Positions 36,419 through 44,979 of a stretch of DNA of 64,000 nt are shown piece by piece (within the stretch, counting starts at the first letter, position 1; every line of letters begins with the position of its first letter). The stretch spans positions 62,001-126,000 of the forward strand of contig NC_018002.1 in the NCBI RefSeq assembly GCF_000265295.1. The letters run 5' to 3'. This DNA is from Sulfurospirillum barnesii SES-3. GTDB lineage: Bacteria > Campylobacterota > Campylobacteria > Campylobacterales > Sulfurospirillaceae. Both the position numbers and the translations under genes were made by a program. The notes under the pieces were generated by a model that saw only the letters and a list, made by a program, of their open reading frames with translations, ran no database searches and had not been told where the DNA came from.

Positions 36419-37565
36419 GGGTTTCCTTTTGAGATAAAAACGGTAAAACAATAAAAAGTACCATCATCAGGGTTGAAAAAACAAATCCCAACCACAACGT
36501 CAGCTCTGTCGTGGGAAGTTTGCCCAAAATACTCAGTGCAACCAAAGAGAGCACCAATGCCCAGAACCACACCGAAAAGTAGGGGCGTTGGTGTGCTGGA
36601 ATACGCCTTGGGTTTTTATCTAAAAGTGGCATAAAGAGTAGTCCTGCATTCACCACCACCAACGAAGCCATACCAATGTAAGAGCCTTTGATAAATCCGA
36701 TGTCAAAGAAAAAACTTTTCAGCAGTTGCAGCATCCACAAAAAATACCACTCAGGATAGATATGTGCTGGGGTATCGGAGGGATTGGCAGGGGTGAGGTT
36801 TAGAGCGTCAAAGGCAATGGAGCTTTGAAAAAAGACACAATAAAAAAAGAATGCCAAAAAGAGTGTGCACGCCAAAAGCGGTTTTAAAACGGCATTGGAG
36901 AAAAAGGGTTTTGACTCTTTTGGGGGGAGGGCATGTTTGCTAAAACGCTCCTCTTTGCTTACATGTAACCCTTTTCGATTCCATGAAAGTTTGGTGGTTG
37001 CGTACCATTTCATAAAGTCGACGTGTACCAAAACCATTATGACAATGAGTAACGGCATAACCACAATATGCAGCGTGTAAAAACGAAGAAGCGTAATGCC
37101 ACTCACGCTAAAATCGCCTCGCACCCAGAGCATAATATCTTCCCCAGCCCCTGGGATATACTCCAACAAACTGGTAATCACCTGTGCCGCCCAGTAGCTC
37201 ATTTGCCCCATTGGAAGCACGTACCCTGTAAAACCAATCACCATACAGCAAAAGTAGAGCACCATGCCGTTGTACCAATACTTCGTTTTACCGTGTTTGT
37301 AAAATCCAAAATAGAGCATGCCCAAAAGATGAATGTAGAGCAGTAAAAAGAAAAGGGTTGAACCCACCGCATGCATGCTTCGCCACAACCAACCGTACGC
37401 TACGTCGTGCATAATGGTTGTGTGCACACTCTCAAACGCTTGAGCGGCATCAGGGATGTAGTGCATTGCCAAAAAAATGCCTGAAACCAAAAGCAAAAGG
37501 CACAAGAGCACCATAATGGTACCTGTGTAGAGGAGGATGTTGAAATTGCTCAGTTTTACATTCAT
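36405..37565 (-). CDS. Cytochrome b of a Rieske/cytochrome b complex
   Basis: The 386-residue protein combines the N-terminal (b6-like) and C-terminal (subunit IV-like) parts of cytochrome b. Haem ligands are visible as a His pair 14 apart (SMHAVGS...LYIHLLG) and a second pair 15 apart (TLHIVVMP...LVHVDF). The quinol-site motif PEWY is in YPEWYFLWML. It would move electrons from menaquinol across the membrane. It starts 4 bp into the Rieske gene's end (ATGA-type overlap). A palindrome copy at 36959-36969 is read LHV. No cytochrome c gene is in the operon. Confidence 0.88.
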   Translation of the reverse strand: MNVKLSNFNILLYTGTIMVLLCLLLLVSGIFLAMHYIPDAAQAFESVHTTIMHDVAYGWLWRSMHAVGSTLFFLLLYIHLLGMLYFGFYKHGKTKYWYNGMVLYFCCMVIGFTGYVLPMGQMSYWAAQVITSLLEYIPGAGEDIMLWVRGDFSVSGITLLRFYTLHIVVMPLLIVIMVLVHVDFMKWYATTKLSWNRKGLHVSKEERFSKHALPPKESKPFFSNAVLKPLLACTLFLAFFFYCVFFQSSIAFDALNLTPANPSDTPAHIYPEWYFLWMLQLLKSFFFDIGFIKGSYIGMASLVVVNAGLLFMPLLDKNPRRIPAHQRPYFSVWFWALVLSLVALSILGKLPTTELTLWLGFVFSTLMMVLFIVLPFLSQKETHAKS

Positions 37566-38062
37566 GCGTGCGCCCTTTCCATCAGGCTCAAATAGGCTTC
37601 GCCCACTTCACCCACAATGAGCATTTCACCCTCTATTTTAAAAGGAGGAATGACGAGGGGTTTACTCACGGGACCTGAAAGGGCAATGCCATTTTGGTCA
37701 AATTGTCCGTTGTGGCAGGGACAAATAAACTTTTTTTCTTTGCTTTCATACTTTGGGACACAGCCTAGATGCGTACAAATGCCTATCATCACCGTGTAAA
37801 AATAGTCACCAATGTGAATATCACGCTTTGCATCTAACGCCAAAGAGGCATCTTTTTTGAGAATAAAAAGGGGCTTTTTTTGCCATGTGAAAAAGGAAAT
37901 TTCATTAAGGGGGAGGGTGGTTGTGTCAATAAACGTCGCTGCATCCAAACGGGCTTTTTTAGGTGGTTCTAAAGATTTAAACATGGTCTCTACGCTAAAA
38001 TAAACACCGCTTCCAGCCAAGGCTATTAGCGAATAATTCACAATCCTACGGTTTCTATCCAT
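37562..38062 (-). CDS. Rieske iron-sulfur subunit
   Basis: The 166-residue protein has one N-terminal membrane anchor preceded by RNRR, a possible twin-arginine signal. The 2Fe-2S ligands are in CTHLGC and CPCHNGQF, with the closing GPVSKPL proline loop. It would shuttle electrons from quinol at the Qo site to a soluble acceptor. It is first in the operon, followed by cytochrome b with a 4-bp overlap and by the two-helix protein. Confidence 0.9.
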   Translation of the reverse strand: MDRNRRIVNYSLIALAGSGVYFSVETMFKSLEPPKKARLDAATFIDTTTLPLNEISFFTWQKKPLFILKKDASLALDAKRDIHIGDYFYTVMIGICTHLGCVPKYESKEKKFICPCHNGQFDQNGIALSGPVSKPLVIPPFKIEGEMLIVGEVGEAYLSLMERAHA

Positions 38063-38127
38063 TCACGCTTTCCTTTACACGGCTTCACTGAACCCATTTT
38101 ACCAAAAACTTACCCTGAGTCACATTT

Positions 38128-38216
38128 TTTACATGTAAAAGCTAAAAATCACACACAAAGCACGAAAAACATCAAAAATTATGTGCTACAATCCACACAA
38201 CTATTTTACATGTAAG
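38128..38216. repeat. Pair of palindromes in the Rieske/YitT divergent gap, with YitT promoter
   Basis: TTTACATGTAAA (38128-38139) and TTTACATGTAAG (38205-38216) flank a TACAAT -10 box at 38187-38192. The right copy runs into the AAGG ribosome-binding site of the YitT-like gene (GTG 38224), the same layout as at the racemase gene (3993). Confidence 0.65.
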
Positions 38217-38223
38217 GCTTAGC

Positions 38224-39063
38224 GTGCATCTTTCTACGGAATTTAAAAATTATGGTTTTATTGGGGTGGGTTCTTTATTTTTAGCGTACGGTGTTGTGGC
38301 ACTTTTTATCCCAAATGCCCTTGTTACAGGAGGCACGAGCGGTATGGCGCTTCTCATGCACTACATTTTTCACTACCCAGTCGGTGTGATGATGATGGCG
38401 ATTAACGCACCGCTACTTCTTTTAGGAACGAAGTTTTTTGGCAAGCATTTTACCGTTCGAAGTATTGTTGCCATTGGGTTTACCTCCGTGTGTATTGATG
38501 GCATGCGTGCGTGGATGAACGTGCTACCTCTTAGCCACGATGTGATTTTAGCTTCTATTTTTGGTGGTATTTCTGTGGGCATTGGGCTGGGATTTATCTT
38601 AAGCGCACATGCTTCTGCGGGTGGCTCGACCATCATCGCCAAAATTGTCGCCTCAAAAACAAGCATCAAAGCCTCAACGGTGATGCTTGTTATTGATATG
38701 CTCATAGTGATCGCCATTGCGCTTATCTCTAAAAATGTGGATTTAGCACTGTGGAGTTTGGTGAGTATCTACATCTCCGCTAAAAGCATTGATATGTTCC
38801 TCACGAGGGGACCTTCCAAAAAAGTGGTGCACATTGTCTCAAGCCAAATCGAGGCATTGTGCGAGACCATTGTGCATCATTTAGGACCGTATGGCACCAT
38901 CGTGCAAGGCAGTGGCATTTTTGAACACGAAGAAAAACGTATGATATTTTTAGTCGTCGAAAACAGCCGTATCCCTAGACTTAAAGAACTCATTCAAAGC
39001 GTGGATGATGAAGCGTTTATGGTGGTAATGGAAGCTTCCGAACTTTTAGGAAGAGGGCATTAA
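38224..39063 (+). CDS. YitT-family (DUF2179) membrane protein
   Basis: The 279-residue protein has about five membrane helices followed by a C-terminal cytoplasmic DUF2179 domain (about 200-279). Family features include ALVTGGTSGMALLMHYIF, GLGFILSAHASAGGSTIIAKIV and THAL-like spacing. Substrate and function are unknown for most members. The start is GTG after AAGG. It ends just before a 12-bp-stem terminator with the iterated palindrome as loop. Confidence 0.85.
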   Translation: MHLSTEFKNYGFIGVGSLFLAYGVVALFIPNALVTGGTSGMALLMHYIFHYPVGVMMMAINAPLLLLGTKFFGKHFTVRSIVAIGFTSVCIDGMRAWMNVLPLSHDVILASIFGGISVGIGLGFILSAHASAGGSTIIAKIVASKTSIKASTVMLVIDMLIVIAIALISKNVDLALWSLVSIYISAKSIDMFLTRGPSKKVVHIVSSQIEALCETIVHHLGPYGTIVQGSGIFEHEEKRMIFLVVENSRIPRLKELIQSVDDEAFMVVMEASELLGRGH

Positions 39064-39067
39064 AAAT

Positions 39068-39103
39068 GGAAGAAAAAGCTTTACATGTAACGCTTTTTCT
39101 TCC
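39068..39103 (+). terminator. Terminator with the iterated palindrome as loop
   Basis: GGAAGAAAAAGC (39068-39079) and GCTTTTTCTTCC (39092-39103) form a perfect 12-bp stem. Its 12-nt loop is TTTACATGTAAC, a copy of the window-wide repeat. It follows the YitT-like gene. Confidence 0.82.
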
Positions 39104-39141
39104 AGTAAAACCACAAAATTTCGCCCTTATTCGCCTTATGT

Positions 39142-39147
39142 TATAAT
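39142..39147 (+). promoter_or_regulatory. Putative -10 box of the mla operon
   Basis: TATAAT lies 22 bp before the mlaE ATG (39170), giving a short leader. Confidence 0.45.
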
Positions 39148-39169
39148 AAACAAAAACAGGTTGCACGCG

Positions 39170-40300
39170 ATGAAAAAACAGCCTCCGCTTCTTGTCTCGC
39201 AAAGCTCTGAGGGGTTTCATATTGCTTTGGGTGGGCATTGGGTTAAAGAGTCAGTTGTGGTGCTTGAGAAGGCATTTGCAACCCTTACATGTAACCCTCA
39301 GTCCACGTATATTTTTAATGCAAGCCGTATTGAGACGTTTGATACGCATGGTATTTTGCTGTTGTTGTATCGGATTCAAGAACTCGAAAAAAAGCATTGT
39401 GTGGTTCGTATTGAAGGGACAAACCCCTCTTTTGAAGAACTGTTAAATGTCTGCAAGGAGCATTATCCTCATGAAATCCCCCCTCAAAAAAAAGAGCTAG
39501 CCTTATTTACTTTTTTAGAAAATGTGGGGAAAGAAATGGTAGCAGGGTATAAAACACTTGCCTCTTTTTTCTCTTTTACAGGAGAGCTTTCTCATGCAAT
39601 AAGTGCACTTTTCTTGAAACCTGCCAATATTCGCCTTAAAGCGACACTGTATCATATTGAACAAAGTGGTGCAGGGGCGATTCCTATTATTTTATTGACA
39701 TCCTTTTTAATTGGCATTGTCATTGCCTATCAGGGGGCAGCACAGCTTGAAAAGTTTGGAGCAAATATTTTTATTGTCGAGATGATTACGATTTCAGCGG
39801 TGCGAGAACTTGCTCCCTTGCTTACTGCCATTGTGGTAGCGGGACGAAGTGCCTCTTCGTACACGGCGCAAATTGGGGTGATGAAACTCACCGATGAAAT
39901 TGATGCGATGAGTTCTATGGGCTTTTCTCCATGGAATTTTTTGGTACTTCCTCGTTTGTTCGCGCTCATTATTTCGCTTCCTTTGTTAGTCTTTTTTGCC
40001 GATGTTGTCTCCATTTTTGGGGGTATGGTCATTGCTTCAACACGTTTGGATGTGAGTTTTGTAGAGTTTATAGACCGTATTCAAGAGACGGTTGCGTTAA
40101 AGCATCTGATGATTGGTTTGATAAAAGCGCCTATTTTTGGGTGTATTATTGCTACTATTGGGTGTTTTAGGGGATTTCAAATTGATAGTAACACAGAGAG
40201 TGTTGGAAAATACACGACGATTAGTGTTGTAAATGCTATTTTTTGGGTCATTGCGATGGATGCCATTATCTCTGTTATTTTAACGGAGCTTAAATTATGA
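39170..40300 (+). CDS. mlaE: MlaE-type phospholipid ABC transporter permease with N-terminal STAS domain
   Basis: The 376-residue protein has an N-terminal STAS-like domain (about 1-110; TYIFNASRIETFDTHGILLLL) fused to the MlaE permease (about 120-376; GAIPIILLTSFLIGIVIAYQGA, VAGRSASSYTAQIGVMK, EIDAMSSMG). In enterobacteria the STAS part is a separate protein, MlaB. The complex moves phospholipids between outer and inner membrane. ATG 39170 is preferred over the TTG at 39161. mlaF overlaps by 4 bp. A palindrome copy at 39285-39295 is read Thr-Cys-Asn. Confidence 0.9.
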   Translation: MKKQPPLLVSQSSEGFHIALGGHWVKESVVVLEKAFATLTCNPQSTYIFNASRIETFDTHGILLLLYRIQELEKKHCVVRIEGTNPSFEELLNVCKEHYPHEIPPQKKELALFTFLENVGKEMVAGYKTLASFFSFTGELSHAISALFLKPANIRLKATLYHIEQSGAGAIPIILLTSFLIGIVIAYQGAAQLEKFGANIFIVEMITISAVRELAPLLTAIVVAGRSASSYTAQIGVMKLTDEIDAMSSMGFSPWNFLVLPRLFALIISLPLLVFFADVVSIFGGMVIASTRLDVSFVEFIDRIQETVALKHLMIGLIKAPIFGCIIATIGCFRGFQIDSNTESVGKYTTISVVNAIFWVIAMDAIISVILTELKL

Positions 40301-41031
40301 AACAAAATAATGTTATTGAAGCTAAAGGTATCATAACACGTTTTGGAAAGCATACCATTCACGATGGTGTCAGTTTTTCGATTGCTAAAGGGGAGATTTT
40401 TGGGCTTTTAGGCGGAAGTGGAAGTGGCAAAACCACGCTATTAAGAGAGATGATATTGCTTCAAAAAGTTCATGGTGGGTCGATGCACGTTTTAGGGTGT
40501 GATGTGGCAAATGTGTCCCAACAAATGGCGCAAGATTTGCGCAAACAATGGGGTGTACTGTTTCAATTTGGTGCACTGTTTACCTCGTTGACAATCTTAG
40601 AAAATGTCAGCATCGCAATGAAAGAGTACACCAACCTACCTGCATGGCTTATTGAGAAGTCTGCACTGATGAAACTCTCTATGGTAGGGCTTCCCTCAAA
40701 AGTTGCCACGATGTACCCCTCGGAGCTCAGCGGTGGTATGAAAAAAAGAGCCGCATTGGCAAGAGCCCTTGCCCTAGATCCAAAACTCCTTTTTTTGGAT
40801 GAGCCAACCTCGGGGCTTGATCCGCAAAGTGCCCGTGCCTTTGATGCATTGATTCAGACCTTGCGTGATACCTTAGGCATTAGTGTTGTGATGGTAACAC
40901 ACGACAAAGAGACTATTGCGCAGGTCTTGGATCGTTTTATTATTTTAGGGGATCAAAAGGTCAAGTTTGAGGGTACAATGGCATTATTAAAACAAACCAG
41001 TGATGAAACGTTGAAAAATTTTCTAAGTTGA
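40297..41031 (+). CDS. mlaF: Mla ABC transporter ATP-binding protein
   Basis: The 244-residue ATPase has Walker A LLGGSGSGKTT near residue 34, signature LSGGMKKRAALARAL near residue 145, and Walker B LLFLDEPTSGLDP near residue 164. It powers the MlaE permease. It overlaps mlaE by 4 bp and is followed by mlaD. Confidence 0.93.
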   Translation: MKQNNVIEAKGIITRFGKHTIHDGVSFSIAKGEIFGLLGGSGSGKTTLLREMILLQKVHGGSMHVLGCDVANVSQQMAQDLRKQWGVLFQFGALFTSLTILENVSIAMKEYTNLPAWLIEKSALMKLSMVGLPSKVATMYPSELSGGMKKRAALARALALDPKLLFLDEPTSGLDPQSARAFDALIQTLRDTLGISVVMVTHDKETIAQVLDRFIILGDQKVKFEGTMALLKQTSDETLKNFLS

Positions 41032-41038
41032 GGCTGTC

Positions 41039-41989
41039 ATGGAAAATCGCTTAAGTTATAGTATTGTAGGTGCATTTGTCTTTCTTCTGCTCATAGGAAG
41101 TGTTATTTCTATTGTGTGGCTAGGGCGTTATTCAGAAGAGGGAAATTTTAAATTTTATCATGTGGCGACCAAAGAGTCTGTCTCAGGGCTGAATGAAAAA
41201 GCACCTGTCAAATTGCATGGCGTGCAAATTGGAGAAGTACGAGATATTGCCATTAATCCTAAAAATGCTGAAGAGGTTTTGGTGATTATTCGTGTGCAAG
41301 AAAGCGCGCCGATTAAAGAGAGTACTTATGCCATTATTGAAGCGCAAGGCATTACGGGTCTTAGTTTTATTCAGCTTCAAGGTAGCACAAACGACTCTAA
41401 AGATCTTAAAACAGGTTCCAATAAAGACGAATACGGCATTATTTACTCACGCCCCTCTACCTTTTCACGCATCGATAAGACCATTACCTCTGTGAGTTTG
41501 AAAGCCGAGAAGATTTTTGAAAGAGCTGAAGAGATTATGAGTGATAAAAACCTCAAGAACTTTGAACGCATTTTAGAAAACAGTGCAAAAATCGCTGAAT
41601 CTACGAGTAAGACGATGGCAAACATTGAAACACATAATCACGAAATTAACACCCTTCTCAAAGAGTCTATTGAAGCAGCCCGTGGCATTAAGGCGATGTC
41701 TTACTCCTTTACCTCCGCCATCGATAATACAGGTATTGACACGATGAATAATGTACGAGAGGCTTCCAAAAGTGTTAAGAGTGTGATGGGCGGACTCAAT
41801 GAGAAAATGGAAAAAGGTGCATTTGATTTGGATATATTGGTGAAAGAAAATCTCTTACCCCTTCAAAATACTCTAAAAGAATTAGAATTCGTGTTGCGTG
41901 AAACCAGAGATTTGGTGGGCAATCTTAAAGATAGCCCCAGTGATTTACTCTTTAAATCAGAAACAACCCCGCCAGCCCCGAATGAATAA
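41039..41989 (+). CDS. mlaD: MCE-domain protein MlaD
   Basis: The 316-residue protein has one N-terminal membrane helix (about 8-28), an MCE domain (about 40-115; KESVSGLNEKAPVKLHGVQIGEV, IIEAQGITGLSFIQL) and a long helical tail. It would form the lipid-binding ring on the permease. It lies 7 bp after mlaF. Confidence 0.92.
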   Translation: MENRLSYSIVGAFVFLLLIGSVISIVWLGRYSEEGNFKFYHVATKESVSGLNEKAPVKLHGVQIGEVRDIAINPKNAEEVLVIIRVQESAPIKESTYAIIEAQGITGLSFIQLQGSTNDSKDLKTGSNKDEYGIIYSRPSTFSRIDKTITSVSLKAEKIFERAEEIMSDKNLKNFERILENSAKIAESTSKTMANIETHNHEINTLLKESIEAARGIKAMSYSFTSAIDNTGIDTMNNVREASKSVKSVMGGLNEKMEKGAFDLDILVKENLLPLQNTLKELEFVLRETRDLVGNLKDSPSDLLFKSETTPPAPNE

Positions 41990-42002
41990 ATTTAAAGGAT
42001 AG

Positions 42003-42602
42003 ATGATGAAAAAAGAACTCTTAAGTGTCTGTGCTCTTTTGCTTTTAAGTGGATGTAGCCTGAAAGAGACCACGGTTAAACCGTATAATTACTCTTTAGA
42101 GCCTATGGTAAAATTGGAGCGTTATCGTAGCCACAATAAAGATGTCCTCAAAATTGCACGCATAGACACTCCTAGTGGGCTTAATTCCAGAGCGATTCAA
42201 TACAAAAAGGGCGGAGCTATCTTGCCCTACAAATATGGAACATGGAGTGAGACGCCTAGTTTAAAACTTCAACACCTCATCACCGAAGCCTTGCAAGATC
42301 AAAACCATTTTGAATCGGTCATCTCTGGGACGTCAATGGCATCCAATAATCTTGTCCTTGAATCGGTACTACAAAACTTTGAAGAAGTATTTGATGAAAA
42401 TGGAAAGTCACATGTTTATGTGAGTCTTCGTGTACATCTTGTGGAGCTTAAAAGCGGTGAGGTCTTAGGCAGTGTGCGCCTCTCTTCTAAAAAAGAGGTT
42501 ACCAACACCAACGGTGCTGCAGGGACAGTGGAAGCGTTTAACCTTGCTACTGCTGAGGTGATTAGCCATCTTGCCACATGGCTAAATGAGGTTCGCAAAT
42601 AA
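42003..42602 (+). CDS. ABC-type transport auxiliary lipoprotein
   Basis: The 199-residue protein has a lipoprotein signal with lipobox LLLSGC (Cys near residue 19) and the ABC_trans_aux pattern (YSLEP, LKIARIDTPSGLNSRAIQYKK, LQHLITEALQ). Related PqiC-like lipoproteins work with MCE transporters at the outer membrane. It is the fourth gene of the mla operon, 13 bp after mlaD. Two ATGs stand in tandem at the start. Confidence 0.82.
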   Translation: MMKKELLSVCALLLLSGCSLKETTVKPYNYSLEPMVKLERYRSHNKDVLKIARIDTPSGLNSRAIQYKKGGAILPYKYGTWSETPSLKLQHLITEALQDQNHFESVISGTSMASNNLVLESVLQNFEEVFDENGKSHVYVSLRVHLVELKSGEVLGSVRLSSKKEVTNTNGAAGTVEAFNLATAEVISHLATWLNEVRK

Positions 42603-42604
42603 GA

Positions 42605-42832
42605 ATGCAAAAAGCGCTTTTTATTTTACTTCTCTTCCTAGGGGTGCTTTTTGCAAAAGCCGATTTTAGCGAAATGAGCACAGAAGAGCTTATTGCACTT
42701 ATAGGGTATGTGGAACCGCATAAAGAAGAGCGTTTTTTTAAAGAGTTGCAACGTCGTGAAGCTCAAATGAGTGAAGAGCAAAAAGCACTCTATGAGAGCC
42801 AAAAACAAAAAAGAGACAGTGGTGAAAAATAG
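42605..42832 (+). CDS. Small periplasmic DUF1104-like protein
   Basis: The 75-residue protein has a signal peptide (LFILLLFLGVLFAKA) and a short mature helix-rich part FSEMSTEELIALIGYVEP...FFKELQRREAQMSEEQ, resembling DUF1104 proteins of Campylobacterota. It overlaps the response regulator gene by 11 bp. Small helical periplasmic proteins beside two-component systems often modulate the sensor (CpxP style); this is inference. Confidence 0.6.
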   Translation: MQKALFILLLFLGVLFAKADFSEMSTEELIALIGYVEPHKEERFFKELQRREAQMSEEQKALYESQKQKRDSGEK

Positions 42833-43490
42833 ACTTTTATTGTTAGAAGATGACACCAATTTAAGTGAAACGGTGTGTGAATTTTTAGAATCCAAAGGCT
42901 ATGAAGTACTCCCTGTTTATGATGGGGAAGAGGCTGAAGAGAAAATGTACGAAGGTGCGTTTGATCTTTTGTTACTTGATGTCAACGTGCCTGTGCTCAA
43001 TGGGTTTGAACTTCTCAAAAAACGTCGCAATGAGGGCGATACCACACCTGCAATTTTTTTAACTTCGCTTAATGCCATTGAAGATTTAGAACATGGGTAT
43101 GCGAGTGGATGTGATGATTATTTGCGCAAGCCTTTCGCACTGAAAGAGCTTCTTTTTCGCATTGAAAGTCTTTTGAGAAGAGAGTTTTTTCACCCACAGA
43201 CAACGCACATTGTGATTCATGAAACCATGACATATGATTTGCAAACGCATCAGCTTTTTAGTGACAATCATCCGATACAATTGCAAAACAAAGAGGCAAA
43301 ATTGCTTAAACTTTTTTTGCAAAAGAAAAATGAAATTATCAGCCATGAGACACTCATGTCGCACGTGTGGACGTATGAAGAACAAGGCAGTGATGAAGCG
43401 TTGCGTACGTACATTAAAAATCTTCGAAAACTGATAGGGAAAGAACACATTGTTAGCATTAAAAAATTGGGATATAAATTTACGCTCTAG
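42822..43490 (+). CDS. OmpR-family response regulator
   Basis: The 222-residue protein has a receiver domain with LLLEDD acid pocket and phospho-acceptor Asp in FDLLLLDVNVPVLNG, and a winged-helix output domain ending in YIKNLRKLIGKEHIVSIKKLGYKF. I chose GTG 42822 (VKNRLLLLEDD); the frame from 42771 reads through the previous gene. It is coupled to the DUF1104-like gene before it and to the sensor kinase after it. Confidence 0.9.
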   Translation: MKNRLLLLEDDTNLSETVCEFLESKGYEVLPVYDGEEAEEKMYEGAFDLLLLDVNVPVLNGFELLKKRRNEGDTTPAIFLTSLNAIEDLEHGYASGCDDYLRKPFALKELLFRIESLLRREFFHPQTTHIVIHETMTYDLQTHQLFSDNHPIQLQNKEAKLLKLFLQKKNEIISHETLMSHVWTYEEQGSDEALRTYIKNLRKLIGKEHIVSIKKLGYKFTL

Positions 43491-44637
43491 TGAAAAAAAG
43501 ACATTGTGGTCTTTTTTGGGGCTCTATGCCTTTTTAACCTTGCTTATTTTAGCATTTGTGGCATTTTTATATTATGGGTTTGAGCGTGATTTGATGCTTC
43601 AAAATGAACGAGAAAGCCTTTCCAATCTTACCAATGAGCAAATCCTAAGGCTAAAATCGTTACATGTAAACTTTGACAAAGAACAAACCTACCCGAGAGA
43701 TGAGCGTTTTAATTCTGCTATTTACGACAGTTCTCTAAAACAGATTTTCTCAACCATGAGGGCCAAAAATGTTAATTTGTATGAAGATATTTACTTGAAA
43801 AATAGGCATATTTATTTTATTAAGGAGTTAGAATCGTACTATTTGGGGGCTCGTTATATTGCTCTTGAAGTTCCAGAGCCACAGGGATGGAATCACAAAC
43901 TCTACCGTAAACTTTTGCTGTATGGGTTGCTCATTTTTACGGTTCTAGGGCTGATTGGCTATGTTTTATTGAATTTACTCTTACGTCCTATGCGAGAGAC
44001 TATTGCACTCTTAGATGGGTTTATTAAAGACACTACACACGAATTAAACACTCCTATTAATGCCATTCTCTCAAACATTGAGATGATAGAGCTGGAAAGC
44101 CTTGACGCACCTTTGGCACAAAAGATTAAACGCATGAACATTGCGTCCAAAACCATCTCCAATCTTTACGATGACTTGACCTATTTGGTACTTTCCCATA
44201 CGCTTCAAAATTTTGATCAACCTGTGGAACTTAAAAGTCTTATTGAAGAGCGTATTGAATACTTCTCTCTTTTGCTTGAATCTAAAAAAATTACACTTAC
44301 AATGACGCTTCAAGAGGGTGTTCTTCTTAACATTGACCCCAAAAAAATAGCAAAATTGATTGATAATGTTCTTAGTAATGCCATTAAATATAACACCATT
44401 AAGGGGCATATTTTTATTCGTCTTGATCAAGAAGGTATTGAAATTCGTGACAGCGGTAGAGGGATAGAGGAGGGCAAACTGTCTCAAGTGTTTGAGCGTT
44501 ACAGCCGTTTTGATAAAAGTGTAGGAGGGTTTGGTATAGGGCTTAATATTGTGGCATCCATTGCCAAAGAGTATGGATTACATGTAAAGATTGATTCCAA
44601 ACCCAATGAAGGTACATGTGTGAGGATTTCATGGTAA
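43450..44637 (+). CDS. Sensor histidine kinase
   Basis: The protein of up to 395 residues has two membrane helices (about 20-42 and 152-175), a short periplasmic loop, a dimerisation His in DTTHELNTPINAILSN and ATPase boxes DNVLSNAIKY, IEIRDSGRGI and GGFGIGLNIV. It pairs with the OmpR-type regulator. The start is uncertain: a TTG near 43450 after AGGGAAAG overlaps the regulator, and later TTG codons are possible. Two palindrome copies (43660-43670 and 44578-44588) are both read LHV. Confidence 0.88.
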   Translation: MLALKNWDINLRSSEKKTLWSFLGLYAFLTLLILAFVAFLYYGFERDLMLQNERESLSNLTNEQILRLKSLHVNFDKEQTYPRDERFNSAIYDSSLKQIFSTMRAKNVNLYEDIYLKNRHIYFIKELESYYLGARYIALEVPEPQGWNHKLYRKLLLYGLLIFTVLGLIGYVLLNLLLRPMRETIALLDGFIKDTTHELNTPINAILSNIEMIELESLDAPLAQKIKRMNIASKTISNLYDDLTYLVLSHTLQNFDQPVELKSLIEERIEYFSLLLESKKITLTMTLQEGVLLNIDPKKIAKLIDNVLSNAIKYNTIKGHIFIRLDQEGIEIRDSGRGIEEGKLSQVFERYSRFDKSVGGFGIGLNIVASIAKEYGLHVKIDSKPNEGTCVRISW

Positions 44638-44966
44638 GAAAAACCTTTTTCCTTCTTTGTATTGGCACGCTTGTATGGGCAAAGCCCAGTGTCTATGAAC
44701 GTAACTGCATTCCTTGTCATGAAGATTTGGCGGTGAAAATCGATAAATTTTTCTACCGTTATCTTTTAAAATACAGCTCAGAAGCTGAGGTTAAAAAAAC
44801 GATGATTGCCTACCTCAAAGCCCCAAAAGCAGAAACGTCTATTTTGCAAGATGGGCTGATTCAGCGCTTTGGGGTCAAGAAGAAAAGTACCTTGAAAGAA
44901 GAAGAACTCACCCAAGCGATTGATGAGTATTGGAAACGCTACAACGTTTTTGAGCGTCTCCAATAG
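44631..44966 (+). CDS. Exported monohaem c-type cytochrome-like protein
   Basis: The 111-residue protein starts MVRKTFFLLCIGTLVWAKP, a signal peptide, and has one haem-binding motif CIPCH soon after. The rest is helical and charged with no obvious Met ligand motif. It overlaps the kinase gene by 7 bp, so it belongs to the same operon as the two-component system. It may be a redox partner or a sensed component; function unknown. Confidence 0.7.
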   Translation: MVRKTFFLLCIGTLVWAKPSVYERNCIPCHEDLAVKIDKFFYRYLLKYSSEAEVKKTMIAYLKAPKAETSILQDGLIQRFGVKKKSTLKEEELTQAIDEYWKRYNVFERLQ

Positions 44967-44967
44967 T

Positions 44968-44979
44968 TTTACATGTAAG
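44968..44979. repeat. Iterated palindrome copy between convergent genes
   Basis: TTTACATGTAAG begins 2 bp after the stop of the CXXCH-protein gene and overlaps the stop region of dgkA from the other strand. It may serve as part of a short terminator. Confidence 0.6.
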
